Position numbers and translations under genes: made by a program. Below, one piece after another: positions 54,878-64,000 of a stretch of 64,000 nt of DNA. Under the pieces are notes generated by a model. That model searched no databases and had not been told where the DNA came from. It saw only the letters and a list, made by a program, of their open reading frames with translations. The number at the start of each line of letters is the position of its first letter. The first letter of the stretch is position 1. Source of the stretch: Aphrocallistes beatrix (Eukaryota > Porifera > Hexactinellida > Sceptrulophora > Aphrocallistidae); NCBI GenBank assembly GCA_963281255.1, contig OY725500.1:2847184-2911183 (forward strand). The letters run 5' to 3'.

Positions 54878-56819
54878 TTAAGGATACCGCCCTCGAAAAA
54901 TCTCGCCTGGCGCAAAAAAAAACTGCAAAATGTTTTATTGCTAATTTCATTGTAATACTGATCGGTCTACCATCTGATAGCACTATTTGGACGGCATTTT
55001 TTTGTATTTTTTGCGAAATAACCCCTTAAAGTTTAGCGTTAATAAAAATGAAAAATTATTAGAGGATTTTAACTCATTTACCAATTAGTTTTTAACTTAT
55101 TTGATATTTTTTTAATGATATGAACCTTAACATTGTTTTAGCACCTTTGGAGATTATAAAACACAAATATTTAAAAGAATGGGCAAATAAAATCCAAACA
55201 AAATAGCTCTATAAGGGAGTTCATTTATAAAATCCTCGGGAAATCGCAAGTTTGATCTCAGATATTTTGCGATCACTGGGTCAGAAATAAAATTCTGATC
55301 GTTTCAAAAAAAATTTGTTCGGATCCGACCATTTGTTCTTGAGATATCGCATATTATAGGTAAAGTTCGGCCATAATATCCCTCTAAGGTCCCGAAAGAG
55401 GCTGATGTCATATCTTAAAAACTATTGTAGATATATAATATATTATATCCTTAAATAAAAGGATATATGCGAAAATATATAGGTTCCCCGACCATTCCTT
55501 TGTCAAAAAATAAATAATTCTCGACTTATCATTGATTTAATTGTAATACAAATTCTATGGAGAACTTTGAATCTATTAGAAAATGGCGAATCTAATCATT
55601 AAATATGTGTCCAAATTTAGCTATTATGCTAAATAGTGAATACAATTGCCGTTAATAATATGTACAGAAAAATTGGAGAACTTTTGATAATTATTTTGAA
55701 AGTTCTGGCCTTGGACCTCGCAGATTCGGTCAAAAAACCCCATTTAGGGTCCAAAAAGTGAAATCTCTCTATCTTTATAAATACAAGTCCAAATTCTTAG
55801 TTCTCACTTCCTAATATACTTTTTATGAGTGTGCATATATGATTCTTTAATAATAATTGCACTACACCCTATGGAATGTTAAGTTTTAAATTTTTGTCAT
55901 ATGATGACGTAGCATTTTTCGAAAATCCTAACTTCGAAACTAAAAGTCGTAGACTTTCGCTCTAACTTCCTAATATACTTTTTGGAAGCTTTTTATTCAT
56001 TCTAAACTGATAGATTATACTTCGCAGTGCCAGGAATATGAAATATTATCTACAATTATCTCAAAATATTCCGAGTTATTGGCCTCAAGGAAATTTGTGG
56101 ATTTTCAGGGTACTTTTGCTATTTTTGGTAAATATTTGGCTTTAATATACCTAAATCAGCAGTATGGATGCGAATAAATGTCTGTGGATGCTTATGTGCA
56201 TTATTAATAACTCATTTTACATTCTTCTTAACACCCAAACTTAAAATCTCTATATCTCGGGACTTTAAAATTTCAAAATTGACCGTCTTTACAGAATTAT
56301 TTCTCAAATTTGGTTTGAGATAGAAGTTTGAAAATTTCAAGAGTTGTTTCATATCAATAGGCGATGAACGTAGGACCACCATTTGTTGGATATATTCTAA
56401 CTCGGTGATTTTATTCATGATTTCCCAAAAAAAACACATTTTTCGCCTTTTTTGGCCCTTTTTTTTCGGACACCGATAAAATTTACAATATTTGTCATTT
56501 TAACTTTATTCTGGTCCTATGAAGTTGCAAATATGGTAGACTATCTATGATTGGATTTTGGAAGCGTTTGATTCCTTGGTATGTCCTAAACAATTCATTG
56601 AGTGCCTAAATTTCTACCATTAAGATGTGCTAGCGGAAAATTTTAAAAACAGACTTTGAGACACTGTATCTCAAAATCTAGAAATGAGAATCAAAAACGG
56701 TTTGGAATGTGCCAGTATTTCTTGATGGAGATACCTCCCCACGCTTAACATCTCTTATAGCTCTACTTTCATCGTATGCTGTAATGCAAATCATGTTTTT
56801 TCGAGGGCGGTATCCTTAA
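54878..56819 (-). mobile_element. Family R element, copy 5, full length and uninterrupted
   Basis: 1,942 bp from TTAAGGATACCGCCCTCG to CGAGGGCGGTATCCTTAA. The first 20 bases at each end are near-perfect inverted repeats, with TTAA at both borders. No protein frame above 75 codons. This copy gives the reference structure for the family. Confidence 0.88.
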
Positions 56820-57941
56820 TAAATATTTGAACCTTAAATATTTGTTACTAAAACTAGTTAATTTTGGAAATCCTTTAACTAGAGTTTTCTACAACTTAAA
56901 CAGATTCTTCTACAATTTTTAAATTGTAGAAGAATCTGGTTAGAGGAATTCAGTATATACATAAATCCTAGTCATACAATCAAAGTAACGTTAGACCGGG
57001 GAGTGAGAGGTGTAAAAATTATATATATAATACTATTCCATGGTTATGGAAGATGAATTATTTCTGACCATTTATTTTATGATATTTTGCATAATTTTGA
57101 CTTTCTGAAATTTGTGTTTGTACCAACTACATTGGAACCTGCTATAAAGGCTACTATATATATAGCCGTCATATGTACATAATGACTACCATAAAACAGA
57201 CCCTCCCATTACAATTACCCTCTATATAAGGTCAATTTCAGCAAGTCCCTGGGTGGTTGCTATAGACAAGCTTCACTGGAATTTGCTCAACCCTGTTTAT
57301 TTATATAGATTTATATCGCGATCGATTGTAGTGGATTATATAATACAAATGTAATGTATCTAAGGAATCTAGAATATCAATCTAGCAGAGGGTAAAAAGT
57401 GTGCTCTTTAGTGCATTCAGACGGAACTTTTAACAATTAACTCAGATCCTGATCGAACTAAATTATTATTATATTGTCTCGCACTCTATTAGGAGAATAT
57501 TTAAAAATTCAAAGAATTTAGCTTAATTTAACGAAATTGAGTCAAGGGATTGAAATTTCTTGAAGAAGATATTTTATAATCGACTCTGATAGGCATACAT
57601 CTCTCTATGAAATCCGAAATCACCCTCATCTTGCATTTAAACTTAATTAAAGACATTTTGGGTCGAAGGCATGATTAAAAATACAGCCCCTTACCTTTAT
57701 GGGATCAACACGGTGCAAACAATATTGTTAGTCAATAAAAACCATTTTGCCCTTAAAAACGAGCTGAAGTTTATTTTAGACAGTGTACAGGAAAGGAGTT
57801 GTAAATCAAAAGTATAAAAATAAGGAAAATACCATACAATATAAACCCAATGTTAAAATCACCAATAAAAACTTCATCATTAATTATTAATATTCATTTA
57901 GGATAATAAAAATATTTGGATCAGCAATCTTATATATATAA
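56820..57941. other. Intergenic sequence downstream of NUP98
   Basis: At 57130-57285 GGAACCTGCTATAAAGGC and a rough inverse GGTTGCTATAGACAAGC may be a decayed pogo-like MITE. A minus-strand AATAAA (57769-57774) about 170 bp past the NUP98 stop could serve polyadenylation. Otherwise nothing is recognised. Confidence 0.35.
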
Positions 57942-60900
57942 TTAACTAATGTCAACAAGATAACTTTCACACATGTCAATGCAAACTCCAGTTAAATTAT
58001 CACAAAGTAAGGGGAGTTTAGTGAAATGTTGAATAGATTCTTGAGAAAACGTTGTTTTATGATCAAGTGAATTATTTTCAATTGTGACCAACATTTTTAA
58101 GAACAAAACTAAATTTTTTGATATTTCACTGATTGCTAAAAAATGCTTTAGATTATTGGAGTTCATCTTGCTACGCGAGGTGCGGTAGCAGAGTGATCTA
58201 ACACCTTGCAACAACTCCTGTAATTCAAATGCTGAGCATCGATATCCATCCAATAGTTTAGTTATTGATTCAAATATTCTAATATAATCCAGAAAAATTG
58301 AACCTTCAATTTCCCAATGTTCTATAAGATTCATTCGTCCAGCGCATTCAATTTGTCTTATTTTATCTTTTATTACTTCAAATTCTCCATTAATTATACA
58401 TGGACACACAATATGGCGAATTATTGACTCGTGAGCAAGATGGGGTTGTTCAGCTTGAATAGAGAAATCGGAATATAAAATATAATTCTTGTAATATAAA
58501 GCCAAATTAGATTTCGCGCAAAAGAGCAGGCTTTGGGTAAAATGCAATTCATTTGAAATAAACTGCTCCCTCTTGCTCAGGTTTTTGGAAACAGTGCAAT
58601 ATGCCTCAATCATATTATTTAATGCCGCGAATTTTTGAGCTGAAGGAGGTAAAAATAACATTACATAGAGTCCCCAATGCCATTGATCGGTCATAAAGAG
58701 TTGGTTTGCAAAATTCATTATTATGTTGGATCTTTGTAGAGCAGAAGTGTGTTCGAATTGGAATAATGATAATAATACATGAAAGGCTAAAGAATAATCT
58801 AGGAATAAATGCGAATAGCTAGCGACATTCAAAACTTTGGAAAATGGATAATCAATGAAAGCATTAGAAATTAAACTATAAAATAAATCTGGAGTTGAAG
58901 ATTTTCTAGGTAATAGAATATTTTTACAATGTAATGATCCAGGATATGGAAAATAACCACGGTGGTGTAACTCGTTGAAGGACAATAGAGAATTCGAAAT
59001 ATCAGAATTAGGAGATTGAGTGAACCATAACAAAAGAGAAAATGATTGAAACCATGTTAAATGAAGAAATATATTCCAGGCATTCCTCGAAAATAAATGT
59101 TCGAATTCCCCAGAAAGAATACAATAAATAACAAAACGAATTGGAGAAATATAGCGAAAAGCTTCATTAGATAACCAACTGAAAATTTGTTGAGAAATAA
59201 ACAATTTATATTTTGAGGATTTATTTGTCAAAGATTGGCTAATTGCATTACTAAGTTGGTAATCATTGTTATTTAAAGCCAGGCAACATGCACTATGAAG
59301 ATTTCCTTTAGTCAGCTCATAAAAAATTTCAAATAAATAATCGCCTTCCAATAAGTCGAATTTAAAATCGGCACGTTTATGAAGTTGCGACAGCCAGGTA
59401 CTGAAATTATCGTAAAGTTTGACATGAAGTGAGTATGCCATATTATTACAACATCTCTTTGAAAGTATTATCAATAATAATTCCCAAATTGAATCATCAT
59501 TAATTTGATAAGTGGAAGGAGAAGCTATTTGAAGTCTTTTATACAAATTTAAACTATCATAATAAGAAAATAAATCAATTAAATCAGAATGCTCATTTAA
59601 AGCAGCAAATACATGAGAATATGTAAACTGGTATAAAGTATCGAAAAAAATCTCGAGTGAGATAGTATTAAATAAAGTAAAATGTCTTTTATGTTCTTCA
59701 GAAAACTTGATTATTGAGACAGAAAAGGAAGATTGAGAAGTTTTAATATTGTTTGGGAGGGCAATAGTGGATATTAAAGAATTGCTCCAACCAACACGAA
59801 AACTACGATTAATATAAAGTGTTGAATCGGCAATATTGTGTAAACAAATATCCAAAAAAGATTCTTGTTTTGGCAAAATAACCAATGGATGTGATAAATC
59901 AATATTTGGAATGTTCCAATCAAGACTACAAATTGAAAGTTTTTCTGGAATACAATGGCCACCATCATTAAAGCTCAATAGATTATCACTATTTTGTCTG
60001 AAAAAATTGTTTCGATTAGTATGAAGGGGTATACAAACATTTTTTATGTTTAATTTATCCAAAGATTCTGTTTTTGAAAAAAGAATATCCATCTGAAAAG
60101 GGTCATTTGAAATGGCATTTAATGAATTAGATAAAGGAACGCCTCCAAATGTAGTATCATTTGTCTGTTTCGAATGTCCATAACATTGATTTGAATCTTT
60201 AGATTGGAAATTTTTATCAATCACATCAAAACTCTTCTTGTGTATTTTTTTTTCAGATTTCTTTTTGTCAGATTTATCAAATTCTTCGCTATCATCACTC
60301 GATTCTGAAACATCTAATTTGAATTTAGAGAAATGTAGGACTTTAAATTTCCAAACTCCACCTTCAGGATCATAATCAATAAACTGAGCTCCTAACTTTT
60401 CAGTGCTTCTCTCTACTTTTTCGTAATAACGAAGAGTCAATATTTTTGAAGGATCAGTTATGGCTTCTCTAGTAGTTTTGCAGATTGGCCATACTTCAGT
60501 AAGAGAAATATATGCTTCTTTATTCAATTTTTGTCCAAGAATGGGTTTGTTTTTCTCATTGGGATATACTGAGACTTCTTTACGTTCTATAAAAACGTTT
60601 TCATCTATATTCAAGCCTGTGATATCTGTAACACCTGGGTAAAATATTTGCCCATACCCATGGCGAAATATTGTAAAATTTGATATAATTAACTTGTTAT
60701 CGGGAGAAATAAGTTTAGTGATTTCTAGGCAAGTAGGTGAAGTATAATAATCTGCTCGTTTCAGCGTTAACAATTCATGTTCAATATGAAATTCATCTAT
60801 TAATGCAGTATCAAGTCGAGAAGGTTGGTTGATTGCAGATAATGCAATATCATCTGCTGAGGAATCTTCGGTATCAATTTCAACACTCTTCGTGATGGAT

Positions 60901-62609
60901 CGACAAGATAAATCGATAACTTCAGGATTATACTCCGTGCAAGAAGATAAATCAAAATTGGGATTCTCAATAGATACCATCGATTGTACTGCCTTGTTGC
61001 TCAAGTCCAGTTGTTTGACCGATATTTTACGAGATACCAAGACTTTATCATCTTGATTTTTTTGTGTTTGATATTTCTCGTCTATTTCGTTTAGGAATGT
61101 ATTGCTCAGGCTTGAACTTTCTTTTGGAAGCAATGGAATAGTCTGGAAATTCATTTTGAAAATATTGCTGGGAGGTGTTGGCTTAATCTTTAAATGTGAT
61201 GATTGTTCATTTAAATTTTTAAATGAATGCTTTTTTTTATCTAAGGGACTAACAGATTCAACTGTTTGTCTTGCATCTTTAAAAAGTGGAGAATCTCCAA
61301 AAGGGGTTCGAGCCAAAAAAAGTAATTGTCGCTCAAGGATAAGAGGTGATTCATTCATTACTTCAGGGTATGAACCAATTGGATTGGTAGGTAAAAAAAT
61401 TGGCGCCTGAGAATTTAATCCAGAAATTTGAGGGCCAATTGTTGAGTTAGCGGATTTACGAAACGATAAATCTAGAGCACGAGGGGGATACATGCCTAAT
61501 TGAGAGGATTGTGAAGGAGGTATATGTGAACCAACATTAACATTGGATGGTTGTAGCTGGAAAAGCCCAGATGGCCTTGCAAATTGATTTGCCCCTATAC
61601 TAAAATTAGAATGCCCATTTCCAACGCCGAAATTAGATTTGGTTGCAAAAGAAGAAGAGGATGAATTAGATAAGAAAAGGCCAGGTGTATTTTGTTGTGT
61701 CGAGTTAACCGTTGGGAACATACTACTATATTGTTGAGGATTAGGAGGATTAAAAATATTCGAACTTTGTGTATACACAATATTAGGGAACAAGGAATTA
61801 GAAGAATTTACAAAAGATTTGGCATTCTGTGATACTTGAGCAAAAAGTGGTGGTTGAATTTTTGGGGTGAATAAATTGCTACTTTGTGATGTAGGATTTG
61901 GGGAAAAGATGTTAGAACTAGATGCAGAACCAAAGAGACCCCTATTATTCAAATTATTCGCTGATATATTAGAAAAAATCCCAGAATTAGGAGCCTGGCT
62001 TTGAATAGACAAATTAGAATTTCCTTTTCTTCCTGATATATAATCTTCATACCTTAATTCTTCCAAACTTTTATTTTCATATTCTTTCATTGCTGGAATG
62101 CATTCTAACCTAACTTGAACGTTAATTTGTGTGCCACCTTTCATTACTGTGTCCTGAGATTGCACAGCTCTGAATGGAATAGGAGTCCCAGGTCCAGTTA
62201 CATTGCTAAAGATTGAGGGTGTTTGATGAAATACTCCATTAGTTTGAGAACTGGTTCCAAGAGTCGGAATTTTGGATTGATTGGAAAAAAACCCAGAATT
62301 CCCTAAAGAAGGGAACGAACTAGATGAAATACTAGGGGAAAACGTATTTACAGAATTAAATATATCCCCACGTGATGCATTATTAAAAAATGAATTGGAT
62401 GCAGTAGTTGAAAAGGCCGAGGAAAAGAAAGAGTTTCCTACTCCAACAGTAGTGGATGCCAAGGAATTAGTAAAGGAATTATTATTTCCTGAGCCAGAAC
62501 TAAATATTCCACGTGATACTGGCAATGCGAACGGAGCTGAAATTTGATTGTGGCCAAAGAGGGATTGTGAGGAATTTGGAACATTGGTACTAGTATTAGC
62601 GCCAAACAT
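57942..62609 (-). CDS. NUP98: Nucleoporin NUP98-NUP96 precursor
   Basis: One exon of 1,555 codons. I start at the ATG 62609 (MFGANTST); the codon before it is TTG. The precursor cuts itself to give Nup98, a mobile FG nucleoporin, and Nup96, a scaffold subunit of the Y-complex. Residues 1-600 are low-complexity, rich in Ser, Asn and Phe, but have only about five FG dipeptides and one GLFG. The GLEBS motif (binding site of the export factor Rae1/Gle2) is at about 153-197 with CIPAMKEYENKSLEELRYED. The autopeptidase domain spans about 615-765 (YYTSPTCLEITKLI, HGYGQIFYPGVTDITGL, EVWPICKTTREAI) and ends in the cleavage site HF|S near 759-761. After an acidic, Lys-rich linker, about 850-1555 is the Nup96 alpha-solenoid (FEIFYELTKGNLHSACCLAL). 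It is a little shorter than the human precursor (about 1,800). Confidence 0.95.
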   Translation of the reverse strand: MFGANTSTNVPNSSQSLFGHNQISAPFALPVSRGIFSSGSGNNNSFTNSLASTTVGVGNSFFSSAFSTTASNSFFNNASRGDIFNSVNTFSPSISSSSFPSLGNSGFFSNQSKIPTLGTSSQTNGVFHQTPSIFSNVTGPGTPIPFRAVQSQDTVMKGGTQINVQVRLECIPAMKEYENKSLEELRYEDYISGRKGNSNLSIQSQAPNSGIFSNISANNLNNRGLFGSASSSNIFSPNPTSQSSNLFTPKIQPPLFAQVSQNAKSFVNSSNSLFPNIVYTQSSNIFNPPNPQQYSSMFPTVNSTQQNTPGLFLSNSSSSSFATKSNFGVGNGHSNFSIGANQFARPSGLFQLQPSNVNVGSHIPPSQSSQLGMYPPRALDLSFRKSANSTIGPQISGLNSQAPIFLPTNPIGSYPEVMNESPLILERQLLFLARTPFGDSPLFKDARQTVESVSPLDKKKHSFKNLNEQSSHLKIKPTPPSNIFKMNFQTIPLLPKESSSLSNTFLNEIDEKYQTQKNQDDKVLVSRKISVKQLDLSNKAVQSMVSIENPNFDLSSCTEYNPEVIDLSCRSITKSVEIDTEDSSADDIALSAINQPSRLDTALIDEFHIEHELLTLKRADYYTSPTCLEITKLISPDNKLIISNFTIFRHGYGQIFYPGVTDITGLNIDENVFIERKEVSVYPNEKNKPILGQKLNKEAYISLTEVWPICKTTREAITDPSKILTLRYYEKVERSTEKLGAQFIDYDPEGGVWKFKVLHFSKFKLDVSESSDDSEEFDKSDKKKSEKKIHKKSFDVIDKNFQSKDSNQCYGHSKQTNDTTFGGVPLSNSLNAISNDPFQMDILFSKTESLDKLNIKNVCIPLHTNRNNFFRQNSDNLLSFNDGGHCIPEKLSICSLDWNIPNIDLSHPLVILPKQESFLDICLHNIADSTLYINRSFRVGWSNSLISTIALPNNIKTSQSSFSVSIIKFSEEHKRHFTLFNTISLEIFFDTLYQFTYSHVFAALNEHSDLIDLFSYYDSLNLYKRLQIASPSTYQINDDSIWELLLIILSKRCCNNMAYSLHVKLYDNFSTWLSQLHKRADFKFDLLEGDYLFEIFYELTKGNLHSACCLALNNNDYQLSNAISQSLTNKSSKYKLFISQQIFSWLSNEAFRYISPIRFVIYCILSGEFEHLFSRNAWNIFLHLTWFQSFSLLLWFTQSPNSDISNSLLSFNELHHRGYFPYPGSLHCKNILLPRKSSTPDLFYSLISNAFIDYPFSKVLNVASYSHLFLDYSLAFHVLLSLFQFEHTSALQRSNIIMNFANQLFMTDQWHWGLYVMLFLPPSAQKFAALNNMIEAYCTVSKNLSKREQFISNELHFTQSLLFCAKSNLALYYKNYILYSDFSIQAEQPHLAHESIIRHIVCPCIINGEFEVIKDKIRQIECAGRMNLIEHWEIEGSIFLDYIRIFESITKLLDGYRCSAFELQELLQGVRSLCYRTSRSKMNSNNLKHFLAISEISKNLVLFLKMLVTIENNSLDHKTTFSQESIQHFTKLPLLCDNLTGVCIDMCESYLVDIS

Positions 62610-62687
62610 CAAAATAAATTTCGAAATATTAGCAAAAACAAAATATGAAATAATCTAGAACAAAAAATAAAAGCATTATTATGGGCA
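62610..62687 (-). promoter_or_regulatory. Short leader of NUP98 next to an HLE end
   Basis: Seventy-eight A+T-rich bases separate the NUP98 ATG from the hairpin end of an HLE copy. No TATA-like element can be singled out. Promoter function is inferred only from position. Confidence 0.3.
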
Positions 62688-62815
62688 CAAGCGCGATTCG
62701 CTTGCTTGCGCTTCGCAGCTAGCAGACATTTGAAGAATTCAGCTGGCAGAATTCATCTAAGGCGACACTTGGGCGCCTACATTGATTAATTATAAAGTAG
62801 ATAACATCTTTACCC
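62688..62815 (-). mobile_element. HLE hairpin end upstream of NUP98
   Basis: CAAGCGCGATTCGCTTGCTTG to CATTGATTAATTATAAAG, then truncated. The second hairpin is disrupted by inserted sequence. Confidence 0.75.
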
Positions 62816-62829
62816 TTAAAATAAAAAAG

Positions 62830-63175
62830 TCTAAATGTTCGAGAGAGAAGGATTAAAATTTCTATAGCTGTTCCTTATCATTATGCGACAAAAGTATGAC
62901 AACGCGATTTTCGACATCGTATAACTTGATGATTTCCCGCTTTTTCGTTCTATTTTTCGGACCCCTAAAACTATATTTTTTTGTCCTTGTTGCTTTATTT
63001 TGGTACTATGGGGTAGCAAATAAAGTAAACTAGATATGATTTAAATTTAGAAGCTTTGTTCATATAGTATGTTCCAAAATTTATACAGTGAAGGGGGCTC
63101 TACCATTATGATGTAAAGCCAAAAACAAAAAACCGACTTTGAGATCCTGTAACTCAAAACTTCTCCAAATATCGT
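62830..63175 (-). mobile_element. Family R internal fragment
   Basis: Follows the R body in the orientation of the 54878 copy (CGACTTTGAGATCCTGTAACTC, TTTTGGTACTATGGGG). Both ends are missing. Confidence 0.6.
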
Positions 63176-63177
63176 CG

Positions 63178-64000
63178 ATCATAGCCTACTATAATAATGC
63201 CTCACACTAAAATAACCAAGGATGCGGTAATAGCCGACTGAATTAATAAACGATTAGCGTAAAATCGTTAACCATGTAGGATAGACATTAAGAATGTATT
63301 ACAGGCATATATAAACATGGCATCAAAGTATATATATCCGTTGTCAAAATTTCGATTAGTCATATAATTGCGCAACAGGTCATTTTAAGCACGATTTTGG
63401 CAATTTTCCAAGCTGTTTCAAGCCTACTTCTAAATGTTATCAAGGTAGAATTTTTTGTGTAGAACTAAGAATAGTACAAGTTCTTTTGAAAAATTTAGAA
63501 TTTGTCAATTGAATGTTGTTCATTCCTACGTTGCTATGGTAAAGCATTTTGTTCCGTTTGAGCCATATCCTCCAAACTGTAAGTTCTAGGTCTTCAAATT
63601 TGATCGTATTTGATAGGCAATTGGCTACTTCCTATTAGATAATAATACAATTTAAACTTCTGAATTCACAGACTATAGAGTTATGCGGCAATTTAGTGTT
63701 TTGGTCACATTCTTAAAATCAAACCATAACGCAAAACTCGCTGAATTTAGAAGATCAAGTTGTATTATCACCTAAAAGGAAGTAGTCCATTACCTATCAA
63801 ACACGATCAAATTTGAAGATCTAGTTACTACATTTTGCACGAAATGGCCCAAACTGACCAAAATGCTTTGCCATAGCAACCCAGGAATGTAACAACATTC
63901 CATTGAAAAATTCTAAATTTTTCAAATCAACTCGTACTAATCTTGGTTAAACACAAAAATCACACCTTAATACCATTTAGAAATAGGGTCAAAACTGCTT
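63178..64000. mobile_element. Family F palindrome, copy 4, running off the window
   Basis: Left end CATAGCCTACTATAATAATG, arms meeting near 63700, right arm cut by the window edge. Closely similar to the 12954-14001 copy throughout. Confidence 0.85.

Noticed and set aside
62610-62612. TTG codon as the NUP98 start
   Set aside because: An ATG follows immediately, and animal genes rarely start at TTG. The TTG is just the open frame upstream.

Overview
This is a eukaryotic, almost certainly animal, genomic window: A+T-rich, gene-poor and packed with DNA transposons. Two housekeeping genes can be supported, both read as single uninterrupted exons: dynactin subunit 4 (DCTN4/p62, + strand, 22838-24202) and the nuclear pore precursor NUP98-NUP96 (- strand, 57942-62609). 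The GLEBS motif, the Nup98 autoproteolytic HFS site, THAP/P-element, hAT, Tc1/mariner, MULE-FLYWCH and Helentron remains fit a metazoan. Intron-free housekeeping genes, high A+T and dense class II elements would suit a reduced or parasitic animal lineage such as a myxozoan or orthonectid, but the sequence alone does not settle the species.

Layout. 1-5 kb: end of a non-LTR reverse transcriptase, a Tc1 remnant, and a TTAA-flanked non-coding element (family R). 6.1-8.3 kb: a giant palindrome (family F) carrying a 32-bp minisatellite. 8.6-22.8 kb: interleaved copies of R, S (another TTAA family), F, hAT and pogo-type MITEs, plus a Myb/SANT-like pseudogene and an unrecognised decayed gene. 22.8-24.2 kb: DCTN4. 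24.3-33.7 kb: a foldback element, Tc1 elements nested in a Helitron-like repeat, and another R copy. 33.9-44 kb: MULE, a foldback with 17-bp repeats, mariner inside mariner, a P-element (THAP) pseudogene, and a Helentron helicase with an OTU-like tail. 44-54.3 kb: Helitron-like repeats interrupted by two hAT elements and a Tc1. 54.9-56.8 kb: a full R copy. 57.9-62.6 kb: NUP98-96. 62.7-64 kb: more repeats.

The most abundant repeat (called HLE here, about 15 full or partial copies) is about 550 bp. It has an A+T-rich start, a TA/GT microsatellite, two TGACGTCA sites and a G+C-rich end that folds into a series of hairpins. Some hairpins keep pairing through compensatory changes between copies, and the microsatellite serves as a landing site for other transposons. 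HLE resembles non-autonomous Helitron/Helentron elements, and a decayed Helentron-type helicase lies next to several copies. No RNA genes, CRISPR arrays or bacterial-type operons were seen.
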